The notes under the pieces were generated by a model. That model saw nothing but the letters and a program-made list of their open reading frames with translations, ran no database searches and had not been told where the DNA came from. The position numbers and the translations under genes were made by a program. This document shows, one piece after another, positions 43,616 through 51,710 of a DNA stretch of 64,000 nt. The stretch is from Pseudodesulfovibrio nedwellii (GTDB lineage: Bacteria; Desulfobacterota; Desulfovibrionia; Desulfovibrionales; Desulfovibrionaceae). Location: assembly GCF_027923765.1 (NCBI RefSeq), contig NZ_AP026709.1:186001-250000 (forward strand). The letters are read 5' to 3'. How positions within the stretch are numbered: position 1 is the first letter of the stretch; the number at the start of each line of letters is the position of its first letter.

Positions 43616-44647
43616 CTATTTTAATTTTGTTGTTCCGGCTATTTTCCCACTGATCAACACATGAGCGTATAGTTTGGAGTTGACTTTTTTTAAACTGAAT
43701 GGCGCGACGACAACAGGCCAATCCCGTCCTGTGGCGTACATCGGTTTCATAGTGGCTTTTCTGTCATTGTCTTTTCTGGTGCTGAACTCTGAGAGTCCAA
43801 TCTGGATCGGGGTGTCTTTCGGGAGTTGATCCATAAAGTAAATCAGAGCGAGATATTTTCCACCGCTTTTTGCTCTAGCAGCGAATTGGGCAGCAGGAAT
43901 TGCTTTGATTCTTACTGTTTCCAAGCTGTTGAATCCTTTAAGATATGTGTCCGGTGCACTTTTCGCCACGACTTCATCAATGAAGTATATTTCAAATCGT
44001 GGGGTTGTTGAATATATCGGAGCAGATATCAATCCAGTGAATTCCTGGAATTCCATCCCTTGTGCCATTGCCATGGCTGTTTGCGGGCCGAGGACACCAT
44101 CTGGAGTGAGTCCTGCTGAAGTCTGGAAAGTCTTGATAGATTCCATGGTTTGTTGTTGCATTTCCGGTGTGCAGTTTTCCATGGTGGTCTTATATTCGGC
44201 GACCATATTTTTAGACACTGTTGTTGCTTCCTGTCCCGTGGGGTGGCGAAGGGTGTACGTCACCATATCAAGCATGGAGGCTTTTCGACCCAGCGAGTCT
44301 TGGTATTCGCATAAGACTTCCACGGCAATGTCGCCGTTTTGAAGCTGGCGAATACCAGTGACGCCTTCCTGAGTAACGGAAAATCCAGATGCGGGTTGGG
44401 CGAGTGTCACTGTCGCATCTGGAGCCATGGAGATAACGCCGTTTTGTGGAAGAATTCCTTTTTTTGCCAATGCCAGCGTCGTCACAGCTACTTGTTCATC
44501 TGGATAAAGGGATTTTTCGCCAGTTATTTGCGGTTGATAAGCCGGTGTAGCCGGAGCCTTTGTTGATGAACCGCTAGTAACACATCCTGAGGTGAAGCCT
44601 AGGATTACCAAAAGCGCAATGAAGAGAAAGATGGATTTGATGTTCAT
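43616..44647 (-). CDS. Lipoprotein with peptidoglycan-binding domain
   Basis: 343 residues. Signal with lipobox TSGC (Cys near residue 22). Residues about 160-195 form a PG_binding_1 repeat (SIKTFQTSAGLTPDGVLGPQTAMAM). The N-terminal ~130 and the C-terminal ~150 residues are not recognised. It is probably an outer-membrane or periplasmic protein held near the cell wall. The gene follows a secreted Gly-rich protein gene by 13 bases, so they are likely one operon. Confidence 0.8.
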   Translation of the reverse strand: MNIKSIFLFIALLVILGFTSGCVTSGSSTKAPATPAYQPQITGEKSLYPDEQVAVTTLALAKKGILPQNGVISMAPDATVTLAQPASGFSVTQEGVTGIRQLQNGDIAVEVLCEYQDSLGRKASMLDMVTYTLRHPTGQEATTVSKNMVAEYKTTMENCTPEMQQQTMESIKTFQTSAGLTPDGVLGPQTAMAMAQGMEFQEFTGLISAPIYSTTPRFEIYFIDEVVAKSAPDTYLKGFNSLETVRIKAIPAAQFAARAKSGGKYLALIYFMDQLPKDTPIQIGLSEFSTRKDNDRKATMKPMYATGRDWPVVVAPFSLKKVNSKLYAHVLISGKIAGTTKLK

Positions 44648-44660
44648 TATGATCTCCTCA

Positions 44661-45158
44661 TTAATATCGCCGGTTGGAGCGGCTCGCTTGTTGTCGTTGC
44701 CGCTCCTTTCCTGCTCGGTAAATTGCCATCATTGCGTACGCCTGTCGCGTGTTGATCGCACCATTTGCCATCATGTTTTCAAGGACAAAGGCGAGTTTTC
44801 GTTCATCCGGAGATACATCAAGAGTCTCATCCCAGGCGATAGCGGACACGGCTCGACCTTCACCTTTTTTGTCATGATAGTCTCCATGGTAGCCGCCGCG
44901 GACATCAGCCTGTTCCTCTGCTACATCAGCTTCAAATTGAGCTTGGTATGAAGCGTGGTTTGTAATGCCGTTGGAGTATGGGGCGTATGTGTCTATTGCT
45001 CCAAAAGAGGCTCCACAACCGGAATTTGCGTCTCGTTCAAAGGCTCCTGTTCCCCCTCCGCCCCCTCCGTATGCCCAGACAAAGGACGCAGAGAATACCA
45101 TGGCTGTCACAAGGAGGAAAAGAGGCAGTCCTTGAGTCCGAGGTTTGGATGCACGCAT
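44661..45158 (-). CDS. Secreted hypothetical protein, Gly-rich N-terminus
   Basis: 165 residues. A signal peptide (about 1-29, ends SFVWA) is followed by YGGGGGGTGAFERD. The C-terminal part (about 110-165) is helical and ends in a Arg/Gln-rich tail. No family recognised. It lies just upstream of the peptidoglycan-binding lipoprotein on the same strand; AAGGAGAAG precedes the ATG. Confidence 0.75.
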   Translation of the reverse strand: MRASKPRTQGLPLFLLVTAMVFSASFVWAYGGGGGGTGAFERDANSGCGASFGAIDTYAPYSNGITNHASYQAQFEADVAEEQADVRGGYHGDYHDKKGEGRAVSAIAWDETLDVSPDERKLAFVLENMMANGAINTRQAYAMMAIYRAGKERQRQQASRSNRRY

Positions 45159-45347
45159 AAACTTCTCCTTTTAAAAAGTGAATAATGGATCATGGGTGTG
45201 CGCGGCGAAGAAACGTAAAGGTGAGAAAACCCAAGTTACACTATCATTATTAAGAGATTTTCACCAGTGGGGGTATGGAATTATGCATGAGGCAGCATGA
45301 AAGGGGGGGCGTTTGTTTGAGCGTGAATGAAATTATGACTTTGAAAC

Positions 45348-45376
45348 TGGACGCATTCACGACAAATCCGTATAAA
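45348..45376 (+). promoter_or_regulatory. Promoter for sodN
   Basis: TGGACG (4 of 6 to TTGACA), 17-base spacer, TATAAA (5 of 6). Transcription would start near 45384, only about 35 bases before the ATG at 45419, which excludes the longer in-frame start. Confidence 0.6.
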
Positions 45377-45418
45377 ATAGTGTTTAGGTGTAATAACTTT
45401 GTTCAAGGAGATTCGAGT

Positions 45419-45871
45419 ATGAGAATTGTACAAATGGTGGGGATGTGCGTTGTTGTCTGTCTCTCTGTCATGATTCTCCCTCGACAAGCGCAGACCCATT
45501 GTCAGGTACCATGCGGTATTTATGACGATAATGCGCGTGTCGTTGCCATGATGGAAGATGTGACGACAGTTCGTAAAGCCGTGACCATGCTTAATGAGTT
45601 GGTCGCAAAGACTGACGTTCAATCAAAACAGCAGTTCACTCGTTGGGTCATGAACAAGGAAACTCATTCACAGAGAATAATCAGCGCGATAGCAGATTAT
45701 TTTTTGACCCAGCGCGTCAAACCCGATCAAAAAGATTATGTTGAGCGTTTAAAAAAACATCATGCCGTCATTGTGGCCGCCATGAAAGTCAAACAGAACG
45801 CCACCATGGAACCTGTCGATGTTCTGGAAAAGTGTGTGAAAGCATTGTTGGAGTATTATCCCGAAAAGTAA
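45419..45871 (+). CDS. sodN: Nickel superoxide dismutase, exported form
   Basis: 150 residues. After an N-terminal hydrophobic leader (1-26) comes HCQVPCGIY, the nickel-hook motif HCxxPCGxY. His27, Cys28 and Cys32 would become His1, Cys2 and Cys6 of the mature enzyme, with Tyr35 as Tyr9. The rest is helical, as in Ni-SOD. The leader looks like a Sec signal peptide, so the enzyme is likely periplasmic. Removing it would expose the N-terminal amine that ligates nickel. It disproportionates superoxide during air exposure. No separate SodX-type protease gene is seen nearby. AAGGAG lies eight bases before the ATG. Confidence 0.9.
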   Translation: MRIVQMVGMCVVVCLSVMILPRQAQTHCQVPCGIYDDNARVVAMMEDVTTVRKAVTMLNELVAKTDVQSKQQFTRWVMNKETHSQRIISAIADYFLTQRVKPDQKDYVERLKKHHAVIVAAMKVKQNATMEPVDVLEKCVKALLEYYPEK

Positions 45872-45895
45872 TTTTCAGACGATTTTAAAAATATA

Positions 45896-45934
45896 AAAAG
45901 GGGTTTGTGACGGTTGAGTCGCAAATCCCTTTTT
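45896..45934 (+). terminator. Intrinsic terminator after sodN
   Basis: AAAAAGGGGTTTGTGAC pairs with GTCGCAAATCCCTTTTT (with one G-T pair and one mismatch) around GGTTGA; T-tract at the end. Confidence 0.88.
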
Positions 45935-46203
45935 GAGGTGTGCAGACCTTATGGTCGCGAATGAACATACCAACGATGATAATATACTTCGTGATGTGTG
46001 TGGGACGTTTCGTGTGACAATAATGCTGGATATGAGCGTGATATATTGGGTTATGGAGTGTCGTAGATGGTTGTTTCTGAGTATCATGGGGAGAAAATGG
46101 ATTTATTCATGGGCTTACGGGGCTTTGTTTTTATTAAGACACCCCTTGAAATAGATGAATCTGTAAAGTAGCTCTTTGGCAACAACGAGGAATTGGAGTT
46201 AGA

Positions 46204-46995
46204 ATGAAAATTGCTGTTCCGAGCACGCTTCCCAATTTGGATGGTCTCGTCGAATGCAAGTTGGGTACTGCAGCCTATTTATTAGTGGTAGATACCGAGG
46301 ATATGTCTTTCGAGGTGGTGGAAGGCCCTCCTCGTTCTTCCGGAGCAGGGGCAGGGCTCATGATTTTGACGCAGGTGGTCAACATGGGCGTGCAGGTCGT
46401 TCTTGTGGAATATATTGCTCAAAATATTATCGGGGTTTTAAAAAAACAAGGTATTAAAGTCGTTCCTTCAGTATCCGGCCCTGTTGCTGAGGCGATAGCT
46501 ACGTATATGCAGTCGCGATCGTCCTTGGGTGAGAAGGAAGAGACAACGGATGGCGAAGACGCCGTTTCCAAGCAGGTCGTATGGATTGAAGCTTTGCGTA
46601 AGGGAGGACAGCAGTTCTCTACACTTTTGCCCCGCCTTGTGGGGGTAATTTTGCTTTTAGGGTTGTTTCGTGGGTTTGTCTCGGAACAAACGCTGCTTTC
46701 GTTGTTTTCGAACTCGCCGTTGTATGACGCTGTGTGTGGAGCTTCCATTGGAAGTTTGTTGGCTGGGAATCCCGTGAATAGTTATATCATTGGGAAAAGC
46801 TTGTTGAGTGCGGGCGTGGGAGTCGCCGGGGCAGCGGCTTTGATGTTTGCCTGGGTCAATGTTGGAATCATTCAACTCCCGGCTGAAGTGGCGGCCCTCG
46901 GCATGCGTTTTGCTCTGGTGCGCAATATCGCTGGGTTTATTCTGGCTATTCTCATGTCGTTACTTTTCCTCCTGTTGGAAGGGGGCGTAGTATGA
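46204..46995 (+). CDS. NifX/NafY-like (dinitrogenase FeMo-co biosynthesis) domain fused to a permease half
   Basis: 263 residues. Residues 1-103 match the dinitrogenase iron-molybdenum cofactor biosynthesis domain family: MKIAVPSTLPNLDGLVE, LVVDTEDMSFEVVEG, GAGAGLMILTQVVNMGVQVVLV and VLKKQGIKVVP. After a charged linker (104-135) four or five membrane segments follow, with LLAGNPVNSYIIGKSLLSAGV and MRFALVRNIAGF, as in ArsP/DUF318-type permeases. It overlaps the next permease half by four bases. I infer a metal- or metalloid-linked transporter whose cytosolic domain senses or binds a ligand; substrate unknown. Confidence 0.78.
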   Translation: MKIAVPSTLPNLDGLVECKLGTAAYLLVVDTEDMSFEVVEGPPRSSGAGAGLMILTQVVNMGVQVVLVEYIAQNIIGVLKKQGIKVVPSVSGPVAEAIATYMQSRSSLGEKEETTDGEDAVSKQVVWIEALRKGGQQFSTLLPRLVGVILLLGLFRGFVSEQTLLSLFSNSPLYDAVCGASIGSLLAGNPVNSYIIGKSLLSAGVGVAGAAALMFAWVNVGIIQLPAEVAALGMRFALVRNIAGFILAILMSLLFLLLEGGVV

Positions 46996-47543
46996 GCCAG
47001 AATTCCATTTTCCCTTTTTCTTTGCCCTCAATGGCCGTCATGAGACCGTGGTTATTTCCTTTGGGAGTTAGCTTGCTCTATGGCCTCGGTTTTCTTTTAG
47101 AACCAGAAAACACAGAGCACTCATTACATATCTGTGTAGACATGTTTCAGCAGTTGACGTTGCCCATGCTTTTCGCCGTTGTCATGATGGTGGTCTTTAA
47201 TAGATTCCTGTCCCCAGCTGTGGTCGCTCGTTTTTTAGGGCGCAGTGCTGGTGCCAAGGGGGTCGTGCTGTCTTCTTTGGCTGGAATCTTATCCATGGGA
47301 CCAGTCTATGCGTGGTATCCGCTTTTTAAAACGTTGCGGGATAAAGGCGCATCGGTTTTCCACGTTGCCAATTTTGTCGGCTGCCGTTCCATCAAACCGG
47401 CATTGCTTCCCATTGTGGTAAGCTCTTTTGGCTGGCGATTTACCATACTCTTTCTCTTGATGAGCTTCGTTATAGCTTTGAGTGTAGCCTGCATCGTGAG
47501 TCTGGTTTGCACTGATCATGAGAAAAAGGAATCTGTGAGATGA
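46992..47543 (+). CDS. Permease, second half (ArsP/DUF318-like)
   Basis: 183 residues with about five membrane segments. It has RFLGRSAGAKGVVLSSLAGILSMGPVYAWYPLFK and VANFVGCRSIKPALLPIV, a pattern typical of the small permeases paired with the half above. The ATG overlaps the upstream stop, so the halves are made in step and probably assemble together in the inner membrane. Function unassigned. Confidence 0.78.
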   Translation: MSQNSIFPFSLPSMAVMRPWLFPLGVSLLYGLGFLLEPENTEHSLHICVDMFQQLTLPMLFAVVMMVVFNRFLSPAVVARFLGRSAGAKGVVLSSLAGILSMGPVYAWYPLFKTLRDKGASVFHVANFVGCRSIKPALLPIVVSSFGWRFTILFLLMSFVIALSVACIVSLVCTDHEKKESVR

Positions 47544-47661
47544 AATATCTTTAAAGGCGTATGAATCGAAGGAGAAAGAATTTCCCTTATCTGCATAATT
47601 TTTCAATATACGCCGTAATAGGGCGTCGCATGAGAACAATTAAAAATAAAAAAGAAAAGGG

Positions 47662-47682
47662 ACTTACGAAAAAATCGTAAGT
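47662..47682 (-). terminator. Terminator following the tRNA-Pro remnant
   Basis: ACTTACGA / TCGTAAGT with an A5 (plus strand) loop; on the minus strand the stem is followed by a T-rich tract and lies about 14 bases after the tRNA CCA end. This looks like the original 3' flank of the tRNA gene. Confidence 0.7.
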
Positions 47683-47695
47683 GCCTTGATTTATC

Positions 47696-47740
47696 TGGTT
47701 GGGATGAGAGGATTTGAACCTCCGATCTCTGCGTCCCGAA
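47696..47740 (-). pseudogene. 3' fragment of tRNA-Pro(CGG): attachment-site scar
   Basis: On the minus strand the sequence from the anticodon loop (TTCGGGA, anticodon CGG) to the encoded CCA is tRNA-like: stem half CGCAG, a five-base variable loop, T-arm GGAGG-TTCAAAT-CCTCT, acceptor half CATCCCA, A73, CCA. Upstream of the loop the sequence no longer fits an anticodon stem or D-arm, so the 5' half is missing. An anticodon-loop-to-3'-end duplication is what integration at a tRNA leaves. No integrase is seen nearby. Confidence 0.8.
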
Positions 47741-48020
47741 GACTGAGGGAGGCTCGTTGTACTTTGAAATTGTTGGATTAGTTTTGTAGTAGTCCTCCCC
47801 TTTTGATAATTGTCTTTTAAAAGGAATCGTGAGAGGGGACCGTTTCTTATTAATTTTGGAGTAAAAAAGGTGGGGTTATAGGGAAGGGATTTGACTGTGA
47901 AGTTCTGTCCCAGAGAAAGAGCTAAATCTTCATGCTTACTGTTTTATACCAATTGTGTTGAAAATATATTTAACGGCGTGCCACATCAAAAAAGTGTGTG
48001 TCGCAGAAAAAAGAAAGCGG
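47741..48020. other. AT-rich gene-free interval beside the tRNA scar
   Basis: About 280 bases between the tRNA fragment and the histidine-kinase stop. No frame with a protein-like translation, no clear promoter and no strong hairpin was seen. It may be decayed island DNA. The 120 bases from 47544 to the scar also hold no gene. Confidence 0.5.
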
Positions 48021-49397
48021 TTAACCTGCGGGCAACGTAATTGTCATGTGGAAGCCGGTTTCATTGCTGGCAGCCTGCATGGTTCCTTTGTGTTCTTCGA
48101 CGATTTTTCGAGCAAAGGCCAGGCCGAGACCGGTGCCTTCCACCGTATCATATCCAAGTCTTTTGAATGGGATGAAAATCGTTTCAAGTTCATTTTTCGA
48201 GAGTTGCGGATACGGGTTAGAAATCTTTACGTTAACCGTTTTTTCGTCAGACGTGCAATTGATGGTGATGTCACTATGAGCAGGGCTGTATTTTATAGCG
48301 TTGGCAAGGACATTGCCCACGACCATGGTGATATTTTCCCGGTTGCATAGAAGGGGCGTGATTTCAGTTTCGTTGGAAATGATTGAAAGACTTTTTTCAT
48401 TGATTTGTGGCTGTAGCATTTCCACAATCTGCTTGACCATGTTGGGGATATTAACTGTATCGATACGTGGTGATGCCTTTTGTAAATCAAGTTTGGAAAG
48501 TTTGAGAATCTTGTCGATAAGTCCATCCATGTGGTCGATTTCCTGCTCCATCTTGTGAACGTGTTTTTTGATACCGTCTGTTCGTCCCGAAGCCATGCGT
48601 TCTTCAATGATCTGTTGGGATATACGAATACGGGCCAGTGGGCTACGTAGTTCGTGAGACAGGTTGGCGGTCAGTTCGCGGCTACCTCTGACTATTTTAT
48701 CGAGACTGTTGGCCATATGGTTGAACGCCTTGGCCAGTGTGCCTACTTCATCTTTTCGATTGTCGGCCACACGGGGCGAAAAATCACCTTGGGCGATGAG
48801 TTCGGCGGATGCTGTCAATTTGTTAATGGGTAGGGTGATCATTCGGGAGACCGGAATGAGCAGGAGTGCGGCAATACCAGACATGAGCAGCAGGCCATGC
48901 ATGAGCCATACTTCTTCTTTGCGTTTTTTCCATTCATGGAGAATGTGAATAGACAAAGGCTGCATGGCTGATTCGATTGTGCCTACCATATATAGCAATT
49001 TTTCGTCTTCGTTTCCCATGAGGTAAAGAGAGTTTCCATTGGAAGTGGTTGTTTCAAATTCTGTCTCTTCTGTTGCGATGAGGGTCACTTTTTTAGGGGA
49101 AGGAGCATTGATGACGGTGCCTTGTGCATCCGTCAGCCATGCCTGACCGTTGAAAGAGCCGGCAAAGATATCCAGTACCGAAGCAAGTCGTTGTTGTAAT
49201 TGTGGCGTCATGCTTTTTGTATCACCTATTTCAAGTAGGATGAGCCTTTTGAAGGCCTCAGTGCGTTCGTCGGCATGTCGAGCGAAGGGTGGGCGGATTT
49301 TTCCCAGATGCATCAATATGGCGATGGTCAGGATGGCTGTGCCGAGAACCGCGATAAACGCGAAGAATATTTTGAGATAGAGTCGACTGATCTTCAT
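48021..49397 (-). CDS. Sensor histidine kinase (CpxA-like)
   Basis: 458 residues. Two membrane segments (about 8-28 and 163-183) flank a periplasmic sensor region. HAMP (about 184-236) precedes the dimerisation helix with H-box NLSHELRSPLARIR near 245-260. The ATPase part has NVLANAIKYSP (N-box) and GTGLGLAFARKIVEEH (G-box). It autophosphorylates on the H-box His and passes phosphate to the regulator encoded upstream, whose stop it overlaps by four bases. The signal is probably envelope stress or a toxic compound, given the divergent efflux operon. Confidence 0.92.
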   Translation of the reverse strand: MKISRLYLKIFFAFIAVLGTAILTIAILMHLGKIRPPFARHADERTEAFKRLILLEIGDTKSMTPQLQQRLASVLDIFAGSFNGQAWLTDAQGTVINAPSPKKVTLIATEETEFETTTSNGNSLYLMGNEDEKLLYMVGTIESAMQPLSIHILHEWKKRKEEVWLMHGLLLMSGIAALLLIPVSRMITLPINKLTASAELIAQGDFSPRVADNRKDEVGTLAKAFNHMANSLDKIVRGSRELTANLSHELRSPLARIRISQQIIEERMASGRTDGIKKHVHKMEQEIDHMDGLIDKILKLSKLDLQKASPRIDTVNIPNMVKQIVEMLQPQINEKSLSIISNETEITPLLCNRENITMVVGNVLANAIKYSPAHSDITINCTSDEKTVNVKISNPYPQLSKNELETIFIPFKRLGYDTVEGTGLGLAFARKIVEEHKGTMQAASNETGFHMTITLPAG

Positions 49398-50101
49398 ATT
49401 TCTCCCATGAACATATATCCGGTGCCCCAGACTGTCTTGATCCGTTTGGCGTGGGTCTCATATTGTTTGAGCAGGGCGCGTAGTTTGCTGATGTGAACGT
49501 CTATGCTGCGGTCATACGCCGTGAAGTCTTTGTCCCAAACCATGTCCATGAGTTGGTCGCGGGTCAGGGCTGTGTCCACTTTACTCATAAGGGCCTTGAG
49601 CAGTCGAAACTCTGTAGGGGCCAATTCCAGTTCGTCGGCTTCCACCATGAGTGTTTGGCGAGAGATATTCAGGATAAGCCCTCCTGCGGAAATCGTGGGA
49701 GGGGTGGTCTTGGCATTGGTGATCGCACTTGCGTCGTAGCGGCGGAGTACGGCCTTGATGCGGGCCAATAATTCACGGGGGTTGAATGGCTTTGCAATGT
49801 AGTCGTCAGCGCCTAGCTCCAGGCCAACAATGCGGTCTGTATCTTCTCCCTTGGCGGTGAGCATGATGACGGGCGTGTCGGATGTCATCCGAAGTTCTCG
49901 TAAAACTTCCAGGCCATTTTTCCCAGGCATCATGACATCCAGAATGATCACGCACGGGGAGAGCGTTTTCACAGTCTCTACAGCTTTTACGCCGGAGGGA
50001 AGGGTGTGCACAGTGAAATCGTATTCTTCGAGATATTCCACGACGAGCTCGCGAAGTCTTTCATCGTCATCGATAATCAGAACTGGTCCTTTTGCGTCCA
50101 T
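49394..50101 (-). CDS. OmpR/CpxR-family response regulator
   Basis: 235 residues. The receiver domain has IIDDDERL (acidic pocket Asp11-13), phospho-acceptor Asp55 in IILDVMMPGKNG, and the switch Thr/Lys in MLTAKGED and AKPFNPREL. The C-terminal winged helix (about 135-235) ends KTVWGTGYMF. The ATG at 50101 opens the receiver domain; the frame stays open to 50302 but the extension is not family-like. It likely controls the divergently transcribed RND operon, whose start is 146 bases away. Confidence 0.93.
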   Translation of the reverse strand: MDAKGPVLIIDDDERLRELVVEYLEEYDFTVHTLPSGVKAVETVKTLSPCVIILDVMMPGKNGLEVLRELRMTSDTPVIMLTAKGEDTDRIVGLELGADDYIAKPFNPRELLARIKAVLRRYDASAITNAKTTPPTISAGGLILNISRQTLMVEADELELAPTEFRLLKALMSKVDTALTRDQLMDMVWDKDFTAYDRSIDVHISKLRALLKQYETHAKRIKTVWGTGYMFMGEI

Positions 50102-50247
50102 GCTTTTTTCTAGTCCGTAAGTTGTACGTTTGGAAAGGGGCCGTGAAGAAGTTTTACATCCTTTAACATCTTTTATCATAAGCTTTATACTTTCTCCATT
50201 TTTGTGCCGTAAGCAGTGGGTAACGAAAATACTTTTGGAGAAATGCC

Positions 50248-51708
50248 TTGAAAGAAATTCGATCAATATCAAAAACGGCAATTGCGGTGCTTTTGACTGC
50301 AATTGTGGCCTTTATGGTGGGATGTTCCCCATTTCGACCAGATCCGCGAGTTGAGCCGATGGCTCCATTGCCGGAATCTTTTGCTTTGTATTCCGATTCT
50401 GAACAGTTGAGCGGTAAGTGGTGGGAGTCCTTTGGCTGCGAAGAATTGAATGGCATGGTGGAAGACGCTCTGGTTGCTAATTTTGATGTTTTAATTGCCT
50501 GGGCACGACTCAAGCAGGCAGGGGCCACGGCTATTCAGTCTCGAGCTGACAAGTATCCGACTTTGAATGTGACGGGAGATTATTCTCATTCGAGTTCGTA
50601 TACCAAGAAGGCGACGGACAAGGAAACCACCTCTGATACGCATAGTGTCGGTTTGCAGGCAGGATATGAATTGGACCTTTGGGGTCGGATCGAAGCCGAA
50701 TCCCAGTCTGGCAATCTCGATTATTTGGCGAGTCGTGAAGATTTGAGCACCGCGGCCATGACCGTGGCTGGAGAAGTGGTCTCGCGCTGGGTTGAGATTC
50801 AAACTGAGCGGCAAAAGAAAAGAATACTGACTGAACAAGTTAAGACTAACGAGACATATCTTGAGCTTATCGAATTACGTTTTCGAAATTCTCTTGCCAC
50901 AGCTCTGGACATCTATCAACAACGGCAAACTTTAGCGAAAGTGACTGCCCAGATTCCGCCGGTGGAGTCAAAGGAGCAACTGTTGCTTCACGAATTGGCG
51001 CTGCTCATGGGCAAGCCTGCCGGGGCTGTCACCGTAGCTGATGCCGATTTACCCGAGATGGCCGATTTGCCAGGCCTTGGATTACCTGCCGATCTTTTGG
51101 CCAATCGTCCTGATGTCAGGTCCGCAGGTTTTGCGCTTCAGTCGGCTGACTGGTCGGTGACGGCAGCAAAGGCCAATCGTCTGCCTTCCTTGAGCCTGAC
51201 GGGTACCGCTGAATATACCGGTGCACAGTTGGGAACTCTTTTTGATAATTGGATGCTTTCCTTGGCCACCTCGGTGGTGGGGCCGATCTTTGATGGTGGT
51301 TCCCGGAAAGCTGAAGTGGAAAAACAGCAGGGTATTGTTGACGAGCGTCTGGCCTCGTATCGAGAGACCGTCTACACGGCGTTCAAGGAAGTCGAAGACG
51401 CTCTGGTGAAGGAAAAATGGCAAAAGCAGTATATTACGGCGCGTTTGGCCCAGTTGGAAGCGGCCAAAACGAGTTTGAGTGAAGCCGTTTCCCGGTATGC
51501 ACAAGGGTTGGATGATTATCTGCCGGTCCTGAGCGCTTTGTTGTCCGTGCAGGAACTGGAAGTTTCCATTGCGGACGAACGGACCGATCTTGTTCTCTAC
51601 CGCGTAGCCTTGCATCGGGCTCTTGGCGGTAGCTGGACCGACTCCTTGATCACTCCTGATGCAAATAACCAAAAGACAAATGACATCAACGTTAGCAACG
51701 AGGGATAA
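50248..51708 (+). CDS. RND efflux outer-membrane lipoprotein (NodT/OprM family)
   Basis: 486 residues. Signal with lipobox MVGC (Cys near residue 26). It then shows GKWWESFGCEELN, ARLKQAGATAIQSRADKYPTLNVTGDYS, YELDLWGRIEAES, LANRPDVRSAGFALQSADW and VGPIFDGGSRKAEVEKQQ, all typical NodT-family blocks. It forms the trimeric outer-membrane channel of the pump. The start is a TTG with TGGAG seven bases upstream. First gene of the three-gene efflux operon, two bases before the adaptor gene. Confidence 0.93.
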   Translation: MKEIRSISKTAIAVLLTAIVAFMVGCSPFRPDPRVEPMAPLPESFALYSDSEQLSGKWWESFGCEELNGMVEDALVANFDVLIAWARLKQAGATAIQSRADKYPTLNVTGDYSHSSSYTKKATDKETTSDTHSVGLQAGYELDLWGRIEAESQSGNLDYLASREDLSTAAMTVAGEVVSRWVEIQTERQKKRILTEQVKTNETYLELIELRFRNSLATALDIYQQRQTLAKVTAQIPPVESKEQLLLHELALLMGKPAGAVTVADADLPEMADLPGLGLPADLLANRPDVRSAGFALQSADWSVTAAKANRLPSLSLTGTAEYTGAQLGTLFDNWMLSLATSVVGPIFDGGSRKAEVEKQQGIVDERLASYRETVYTAFKEVEDALVKEKWQKQYITARLAQLEAAKTSLSEAVSRYAQGLDDYLPVLSALLSVQELEVSIADERTDLVLYRVALHRALGGSWTDSLITPDANNQKTNDINVSNEG

Positions 51709-51710
51709 TT

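Noticed and set aside
45933-46154. 73-residue frame after sodN
   Set aside because: Starts at the terminator, lacks a ribosome-binding site and has no recognisable pattern; the interval 45935-46203 was judged non-coding.
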